A program made the position numbers and the translations under genes. 64,000 nucleotides of DNA, from positions 7,230,837-7,294,836 of the forward strand of contig NC_052514.1 of the NCBI RefSeq assembly GCF_014356525.2, in the 5' to 3' direction. Positions 57,023 to 64,000 of this stretch are shown piece after piece (position 1 is the stretch's first letter; each line of letters starts with the position of its first letter). Below the pieces are notes generated by a model. The model ran no database searches, was not told the DNA's origin, and worked only from the letters and a program-made list of their open reading frames with translations. Source of the stretch: Nilaparvata lugens. Lineage: Eukaryota; Arthropoda; Insecta; Hemiptera; Delphacidae.

Positions 57023-57808
57023 TCTGGTATGGCGCACTCACACAACTTTCCTTGCCGTTATGAAAATTGATCACCTGACGATAGTGTTCCCGCGCATCTC
57101 AAGTCTACTATTCAAAGATTTGAGCCAGATGGTGACAGGCCAATAACGCTGGAGACACACATGAGGTCTGCTATCTCTTCATAGTGAATGATTTATAGAA
57201 TCAAACAAATTTGCAATTGAATAATCACATTTTTCGAATTTAAAGCTTATTTTCAATTTTAGGTGAAAATGTTACTGAACATTAATTGTAGAGATTTTCA
57301 TGCTCAATCTACTCCACTTGATTTTTTCGTTTCAATTATATCTGAAGCCTGATATTGGGAATCTATCTGCATTGATGGGGCGAAGTTCCTGAAATTTTTA
57401 CAGATATGGGACTTGTGGCAGTTGATAGAGCTTATCAATGACTATTTTAGGTATAAATTTGATCAAAATCGTTGGAGCCGTTTTCGAGAAAATTGCAAAA
57501 AACCCTGTTTGTGACAACATTTTCGCCATTTTGAATTGCATCAGATCAAAATTGTTCGTGTCGGATACTTATATCGTAAGGACCTTAAGTTCCAAATTTC
57601 AAGTCATTCCGTTAATTGGGAGATGAGATATCGTGTACACAGACGCACATACACTCATACACACACACACACACACATATAGACCAATACCCAAAAACCA
57701 GTTCTTTGGACTCAGGGGACCTTGAAACGTATAGAAATTTAGAAATTGGGGTACCTTAATTTTTTTCGGAAAGCAATACTTTCCTTACCTATGTAGGGCA
57801 AGGAAAGT
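57023..57808 (+). mobile_element. ACTTTCCTTGC-ended element, copy 2
   Basis: Left end ggtatggcgcactcacacaa then CTTTCCTTGCC; right end GGGCAAGGAAAGT with the same subterminal palindrome. It shares the gacctgacgat-to-caaaatcgttggagcc region and the CA stretch with 49154-50411, but has a unique left interior. No coding. Confidence 0.75.
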
Positions 57809-58303
57809 AATAAATGAAACGGTTTGAGACATCGATGTACGGCTTCTCCCATTCATTTTCATCTGAGATTCTGTTTTTAAATGATGTATTTCATGACAAC
57901 CTTCTCATTTAGATAAATTGAGTTGAATTCAATATGGAGGATCCAATATACTCTCAGCCAATGACATTAGGGATCAGCCTTCATTGGCCAACAGCTAATT
58001 GCCAATCGTAGGGCTCCACCCATACAATCATATACTGCTACTCATTGATTGATCTTTCATTTCTCTAGAGGTTGATAATGGTGTAACAATCGAAACTAGT
58101 ACTTGAATTGTTTCCTTTGTGTCCTTTTGTCAATATCAAGTCGTTCATTTAATAGTTTCTAATAAATAAATAATAGACTATTAAAAATCAGTAAGAATTG
58201 AATTATTTTGTGATATCAGAAATATCGATCAGGGAGTCAATCCGAGTTATAAGCATTACAGCATAGAAAAAGGTTTAAAAGGTTCTCTTATATTGATCTC
58301 CAA

Positions 58304-58430
58304 GGCCGGTTGCACAAAATCCTGTTAGATTATAATCATGATCAAGGCCACGAGAACCAATCAGAGAAGCTATTTTAAAAAAGAAGGCAATCATTATTAA
58401 AATTTAACAGCCTCTTGTGCAACCGGGCCC
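58304..58430. mobile_element. 127-bp foldback MITE, GGCCGGTTGCACAA ends
   Basis: Ends GGCCGGTTGCACAAAAT and the inverse of GGGCCCGGTTGCAC. CAA flanks both sides, compatible with a 3-bp duplication. The centre keeps gaaccaatcagagaagc. Confidence 0.7.
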
Positions 58431-58499
58431 AAATTCTATACCGTCCGTAAAAAACGACTGCTCTAGCTTTAGCCCAAATTCAAACTGCAACTTACGACC

Positions 58500-59333
58500 T
58501 AGTTTACAGTGAATCGTTATAATGACATTGGAGAAAGATAGGAAAACAGCGTTGCCGATTCTCTGCCTTACCACTGTTTTCTATAGAGGATATATATATA
58601 TATACATAATCAAGAATCAGTATCAGTACATATAATATATAGCGTATGGCATTTTGACACATTTACCTCCCAAATATGAATTATGTGCTCAATTATAATA
58701 ATTGATTGTCATTAAATAATAAAATTAAAAATAGTAAACTATGCACATGGAGAGAACTAGTAGTTTTAATAACATAGTAATGAATGATAAAACTAGACAT
58801 TTATAAAGCTAAGTCTATAGAGGATAAAACTGATACCGATAAATCTTTATGTAATATTGATCGTTTATTCTTGACTCTCTGCTTTACAATTATGCTTTAT
58901 TATTTCTTTATTATTATTATTATGCTTTATTATTATCTGCTGATCAATTATGTCTTTCAATTATTAAAGTTTTTGGACAATTTCATTCTTCAAATTTTAT
59001 TTTGCTATTCATGTCTTTGGACAATATTTGCAGTACGCTAGCAGAAGTCCTCAGTTCTATTAATAAAGCTTTCATTGGATATTCGAAATAATTATTTTAC
59101 AGTAACAGATTTTATTCGTCAACGGAATGTATTTTTCAATGATTTAATAATAAATTCTCCTAATATTGAGATAAAATATTCTGTTTATCTTTCTACATTG
59201 TCAGGAAACGATCTGGCAACGTTTTAGAGCTGGAAGAGGATGGCGCTATCCGCTTTGATGAATGATAGACAAGGATAACAACACCATTGTTGATGAAATA
59301 TTGCCATTATAACGTGGACCTCTCTATAGTATG
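58500..59333. mobile_element. Long TATAGTGAGGTCCACG-family MITE copy
   Basis: Left subterminal text (gttataatgacattgg, cagcgttgccgattctctgc) and right end (attgccattataacgtggac) pair. The interior is longer than in the 372-bp copy and includes an ordinary A+T-rich stretch at 58600-59100, probably a further insertion. It is adjacent to the next copy. Confidence 0.6.
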
Positions 59334-59344
59334 GAACAGCTGTT

Positions 59345-59716
59345 TATAGTGAGGTCCAAGTTATAATGGTAGTGGAGAAAGAAAGGAGAAAAACGTTGCC
59401 GATCCTCTGTCTTGTCAATGCCTTCTATAGACGGTAGCTGATACAGGTTTATTGATGTAATATTAACGGTTCATTCTCGTTTAAAAAATCAATTATATTT
59501 TATTAAGCAAGAAATTATATTTTTCAATAGTTTCATGATGAATTTTTATAATTAAGATGTAATATTTTGTGAATTAATTATTAATTCGACATTGTTAAAA
59601 GACGATCTGGCAACAGAGCAAAGCGATATAGCGCTATCAGCTTTGATGAATGATAGACTAGGATAGCAATACCATTCCTAATCAAACACTGCCATTATAA
59701 CGTGGACCTCTTTATA
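59345..59716. mobile_element. 372-bp reference copy of the TATAGTGAGGTCCACG MITE family
   Basis: The terminal repeats (TATAGTGAGGTCCAAGTT and the inverse of TATAAAGAGGTCCACGTT) agree over about 30 bp with three or four mismatches. Subterminal blocks: ttgccgatcctctg on one side; gatctggcaac and gcgctatcag on the other. At least eight full or partial relatives lie in the window. Confidence 0.8.
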
Positions 59717-59744
59717 GTGTTTTATCTACTTTGTTGAATGATAG

Positions 59745-60748
59745 TTGACCGAGCGAAGTGAGGTCTAAGATTCAAGTCGACGGTTTGGCATTTTTTTTTT
59801 TTCAAAACATCTTTATTGCCCATAAAAACAAAATACAAAATAAAAAACTTACAAAAGAAATATTCTAGATTATAATAATATATTATGCTATTTTACAAAT
59901 AAATTAAAATTACATGGCACCACCCAGCAAGGGCAAAACCCTGACCTTTTCTCTTGATGTTTAAATGTTTGAATCTTCATATGTTGCGCATTTACGGCGA
60001 AACGCGGTAATAGATTTTCATGAAATTTGACAGGTATGTTCCTTTTTAAATTGCGTGTCGACGTATATACAAGGCTTTTTGAAATTTTGCATTCCAAGGA
60101 TAATATAAAAGGAAAAAGGAGCCTCCTTCATACGCCAATATTAGATTAAAAACAGACTATAGAATTATTCATCATAAATCAGCTGTCTAGTGGACTATAA
60201 TACTACCCGTTCAAAAACATCGAACATCTTGAAAATGTATCTTTCCATCAACGTTGTAGACAGTTGCAGCCAGACCTGATAACAGCGCTCACACTCACAT
60301 TCCAGGACGACACGTCACGGTACGATAGGACAGAAAGCTCTATGTTTATTTAGGATTTTTGTAGACATTTTAAATTGATAAATTATTTATTAATTTTTGA
60401 GAAAACATAACAATAGGTCAATATAATCATAGAAAAACAATAGCGTAAGTAGATATCCCATGGTATAGGGCGTTTATGTCGCAACTTTTACTGTTATCTC
60501 AAGCCGATAGTCCACTTAGTTCTTTCCTGTGAAGCTTTATGACGCTGGTAGTCTCTCATATTGTGCCGTTCATACACTCTCACCCCAACAAAACAGTAAA
60601 ATTCGGCAATAATCAACAATAATCGGCTTGAGATAACAGTAAAAGTTGCGACATAAACGCCCTATACCATGGGATATCTACTTACGCTATTGTTTCTCTA
60701 TGATATAACTAACTGAGCGCGAGGTCTACTGTTCACAGAACTACTAGT
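59745..60748 (+). mobile_element. TTGACCGAGCGAAG...ACTAGT family, copy g (long form) with two nested insertions
   Basis: Same long form as 9889-10512. It is interrupted near the 5' end (about 59790-59945) by an antisense poly(A)-type retroposon (tttttttttcaaaacatc, ctttattgcccataaaaac) and at 60428-60702 by a 275-bp MITE. Confidence 0.85.
60428..60702. mobile_element. 275-bp foldback MITE, copy 2, with internal empty-site control
   Basis: Arms as in copy 1 (CATAGAAAAACAATAGCGTA). Flanks ATATAAT (60421-60427) and ATATAAC (60703-60709) agree at six of seven positions. The paralogous uninterrupted sequence at 10468-10474 has a single ATGTAAC. Confidence 0.9.
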
Positions 60749-60819
60749 ACAAGGATAGCAACACCAATTTTAATGAATTATAACGTGGACCTCTCTATAG
60801 TGGTATGATATCAGCTAGG

Positions 60820-61237
60820 GATGTTGTCTGTTGAGCGAAGGGATAGGGTCTACCGACCGTTAACTTGGCTGAAAATAGGCGAAAGTGGCATTTATTAGTT
60901 GAGCCAAATCGCGGTTTGCTCAACACCATCTCACGTTTCCTGAGGGTTTGAAACCCCTTCGCACTACACACCCTAAAGTGGTCCGTGATATTGTAGGGAT
61001 GGAAATTGTCGACGGCTTTCCCGGGTTTCCAGGGTTTTCCCTGTGCGGTCTGCGTCTAATGAAAGGGTAGCCAAGGGGGGGTTAGTCCCATCGTCCCCTG
61101 TTTAATGCTTTTTCGAAAAATGTATAGACCCTGCCTCCAGCCCTGTAATGCAACACGCACTACCCTCTTGAGGGAAATGTGCTGAAGGACGTGCACTGTC
61201 TGGGTGTGTTTTAGGTGCACCTTTAGTAGGGCTCGGG
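60820..61237. other. Relatively G+C-rich stretch, nature unknown
   Basis: Contains ttgagcgaagggatagggtc and ggctttcccgggtttccagg. The minus frame 61056-61256 (66 codons) has no recognised domain. It may be a LINE 5' region or another element; unsupported beyond composition. Confidence 0.35.
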
Positions 61238-63429
61238 TAAGAGATGAGTTTCCCAAACCCTTTAGTTATATAGCCTTCGTCACTTATGGTCCTCTAGGCT
61301 GGTTACTGTGTTGAAAATTTTGGTAGTTCTATGTCACATTTGTTTATAATATGGTGCAATATTTTGTGCACAATATTGACGTAGTGATCTTGATATGGGT
61401 TTTTAGAGTGGGGAGACTTTTCAATGTTCCTCCTACTTGTGATAAGATCGCATTTTATCAGCGTTCTTCACTTTCTTGTCCATGCATTCTTGTATTCACA
61501 TAGAAAAATCAAATCAAAATTTTTATTCACAATACAAACAATTGAGGGTCCTACCAAACCAGAAGGTTGTTCGGCAAATAGAAATAATAGTTGTTATCTG
61601 ATGTTGTCCCATGTTATCTTGGATTGTTCTCGTTGTTTATGCATTTATCATTATGTACTGACATGTTAAGGTGCGTAAGACTTTCGCTCTGCTCCGCAAC
61701 TGAACGTCACTCCAGCAGAGCGATTGATGATCGACGGCGAGCAAGAGTGGTTCGACCGGGGAACGCGAGAGATCAACATCTCCGTACGTTCATGAGGGGT
61801 GCGTGGGCGGAGCGACTGTGGTTCGATGGTGGTACGAGGGCGGTACGAGGGGGAGCGTGCTCGGTGCGTGTGGGAATCGCGAATATGTGTACGCAGCTTT
61901 ATATAGCCTATCTATATAAAAGTGAAATGGCACTCACTGACTGACTCCTCGCAGAACTAAAAATCTACCGGACCAAAACGTTGAAATTTGGTAGGTATTT
62001 CAGTTGCTTTTAGAGGCACACTAAGAACGGATTTGGAAAAATTTCCAAAGATAAGCCAAAATCTGCGTTTTTCCAGAGGTTTTTAGCGTGCTCAGCTTTA
62101 TCGAGAACAAATGAACAGGAAAATGTTCAAATTCACTACAGAATCTCAGCTTGGGTGTAATAATGTTGTGTTAGAAGGAATTTGCAATAACGCTGAATTG
62201 TTGTGAATATTGTTCCAAACCAGGAAGGGATTGCAGAACTACAAAACGGGATTAGTCAAGGGCTTCCAGCGAGTGATTAGTTCTATAGATGTGTAGTCCA
62301 TCTGACATGGGTCAATGTAATTTTCGTATTGTATTTAGGACGTTTGACTGNNNNNNNNNNNNNNNNNNNNNNNNNNNNNNNNNNNNNNNNNNNNNNNNNN
62401 NNNNNNNNNNNNNNNNNNNNNNNNNNNNNNNNNNNNNNNNNNNNNNNNNNTAAGAGATGAGTTTCCCAAACCCTTTAGTTATAGCCTTCGTCACTTATGG
62501 TCCTCTAGGCTGGTTACTGTGTTGAAATTTTGGAAGTTCTATGTCACATTTGTTTATAATATGGTGTAATATTTTGTGCACAATATTGACTTAGTTATCT
62601 TTATGGGTTTTTAGAGTGGGGAGACTCTTCAATGTTCCTCCTGCTTATGATAAGACCGCATTTCATCAGAGTTCTTTAGTTTCTTGTTCATGCATACTTG
62701 TATTCACATAGAAAAATCAAATCAAAATTTTTATTCACAATACAAACAATTGAGGGTCCTACCAAACCAGAAGGTTTTTCGGCAAATAGAAATAATAGTT
62801 GTTATCTGATGTTGTCCCATGTTATCTTGGATTGTTCTCTGTTGTTTATGCATTATGTCATTATGTACTTGACATGTTAAGGTGAGTACAGACTTTCGCT
62901 CTGCTCCGCAACTGAACGTCACTCCAGCAGAGCGATTGATGATCGACCGGCGAGCAAGAGTGGTTCGACCGGGGAACGCGAGAAGATCTAACATCTTCCG
63001 TAACGATCATGATGGGTGCGTGGGCGGAGCGACTGTGGTTCGATGGTGGTACGAGGGCGGTACGAGGGAGGAGCGTGCTCGGTGCGGGTTGGAATCGCGA
63101 ATATGCGTACGCAGCTTTATATAGCCTATCTATATAAAAGTGAAATGGCACTCACTGACTGACTGACTGACTGACTCACTCGCAGAACTAAAAATCTACC
63201 GGACCAAAAACGTTGAAATTTGGTAGGTATTTCAGTTGGCTTTTTAGAGGCACACTAAGAACGGATTTGGAAAAATTTCCAAAGATACGCCCAAAATCTG
63301 CGTTTTTCCAGAGTTTTTTAGCGTTCTCTTAGCTTTATCGAGAACAAATGAACAGAAAATGTTCAAATTCACTACAGAATCTCAGCTTGGGTGTAATAAT
63401 GTTGTGTTAGAAGGAATTTGGAATAACGC
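61238..63429. repeat. Direct duplication of ~0.96 kb, second copy starting right after an assembly gap
   Basis: Copy 1 at 61238-62193 and copy 2 at 62451-63429 match along their whole length, including the same nested modules: an antisense aaatcaaatcaaaatttttat retroposon end, the G+C-rich AAGGTGCG repeat and the Helitron-like 5' end TCTATATAAAAGTGAAATGG. Differences are scattered substitutions and short indels. Copy 2 begins at the first base after the 100-N gap. Confidence 0.88.
62351..62450. other. Assembly gap of 100 N
   Basis: Exactly 100 N, a placeholder. It separates the two copies of the direct duplication. Confidence 0.98.
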
Positions 63430-63909
63430 CAAAGATACGCCCAAAATCTGCGTTTTTCCAGCGTTTTTTGCGCTTTCTCAGCTTTATCGAGACAAAATGA
63501 ACAGAAAATGTTCAAATTTACAACAGAAGCTCAGCTGGGGTGTAATAATGTTGTGTTAGAAGGAATGTGAAATAACGCCAAAGATACGCCCAAAATTAGC
63601 GGTTTTTTGCGTTTTCTCAGCTCTTTCATCAAGTAATAGACAGAAAATGTTAAAATTTTGTGATGATGTGACTTTATAATATTTCATCAAAGATACGCCC
63701 AATATCAGCGTTTTTCCAACGTTTTTCTCAGTTTTTTTGCGTTTTCTCAGTACTTTGACTTTCTGATGGAATGAAGCATTCTCAAATGAAAAATGCAGGC
63801 GAGCGAAGCGAGCCCGCTGATCTTATTTTTGGACGATCCAGTCGGGGGTCTACGGGGCGGAGCCCCCTTGCTAGACGGATATGGCGAGCGAAGCGAACCT
63901 TATGGCCAG
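63129..63909 (+). mobile_element. Helitron-like non-autonomous element, copy 2
   Basis: TCTATATAAAAGTGAAATGG is preceded by A (63128). The 3' end is CCAG at 63906-63909 followed by T, one base from the CTAG of copy 1, after gcgagcgaagcgaacc. The text cgatccagtcgggggtc and gggcggagccccc is shared with 50945-50981. Three to four ~151-bp internal repeats (ccaaagatacgcccaaaat at about 63277, 63428, 63579 and 63688). No Rep/helicase. Confidence 0.75.
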
Positions 63910-64000
63910 TGTTATGTATTTTGTTGATCAATAAAATTTCATATAGTTAAATTCACTCAAAACACTTTGAGAAAAGAAAAACTAGAAAATTCCCTCCTCT

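Noticed and set aside
1..64000. A prokaryotic system, CRISPR array, phage or toxin-antitoxin locus
   Set aside because: No clustered direct repeats with unique spacers, no operon-like coding density, and all coding traces are eukaryotic LINE fragments.

Overview
The window is A+T-rich eukaryotic DNA built almost entirely of nested transposable-element remnants and simple repeats. I found no convincing host gene, rRNA, functional tRNA, CRISPR array or bacterial-type operon. The repeat content (decayed non-LTR retrotransposons, TIR-only MITEs with TTA or 7-bp target duplications, Helitron-like elements, and abundant short retroposon ends with ATCA-type tails) fits a hemipteran insect. Several families look like ones I associate with planthoppers such as Nilaparvata lugens, but that is recognition from memory and untested. 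Two runs of 100 N (19890-19989 and 62351-62450) mark it as a draft assembly.

Layout. 1-4 kb: A+T-rich DNA with a long-armed inverted-repeat element and a 65-bp tandem repeat. 4.1-6.1 kb: a 2-kb nearly pure purine satellite. 6.1-8.8 kb: MITE copies, a 0.6-kb element with GCGAAGC-type ends, and a tRNA-derived SINE head. 9.5-11.4 kb: a nest of at least four elements. 13-15.2 kb: a 275-bp MITE and a LINE 3' fragment. 16-18.6 kb: LINE/SINE 3' ends, a short SINE with a clean 11-bp target duplication, and an RTE-like reverse-transcriptase remnant. 19.3-21.5 kb: a small ORF cut by an antisense LINE holding endonuclease remnants, then a G+C-rich LINE ORF1 RRM-type fragment.

23.1-26.0 kb: the best protein-coding locus, a near full-length but frameshifted endonuclease/reverse-transcriptase LINE. 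26-34 kb: MITEs and short retroposons, including a 188-bp Harbinger-like MITE with perfect 68-bp arms inside an older hairpin. 37 kb: a 93-bp minisatellite that keeps an open frame. 40-41.6 kb: an antisense LINE broken by foreign sequence. 44.5 kb: a 561-bp foldback element flanked by TTAA. 45-46.3 and 52-53.2 kb: trinucleotide and purine/pyrimidine tracts. 49-51 kb: a Helitron-like element split by another element. 54.5-56.7 kb: a large composite inverted duplication. 57-60.7 kb: more MITEs, one with an internal empty-site control. 61.2-63.4 kb: a ~1-kb direct duplication across the second assembly gap, ending in a second Helitron-like copy.

Nothing here acts as a pathway. The informative content is the order in which elements inserted into each other, and a hairpin-prone GCGAAGC core that recurs in or near the ends of several otherwise different families.
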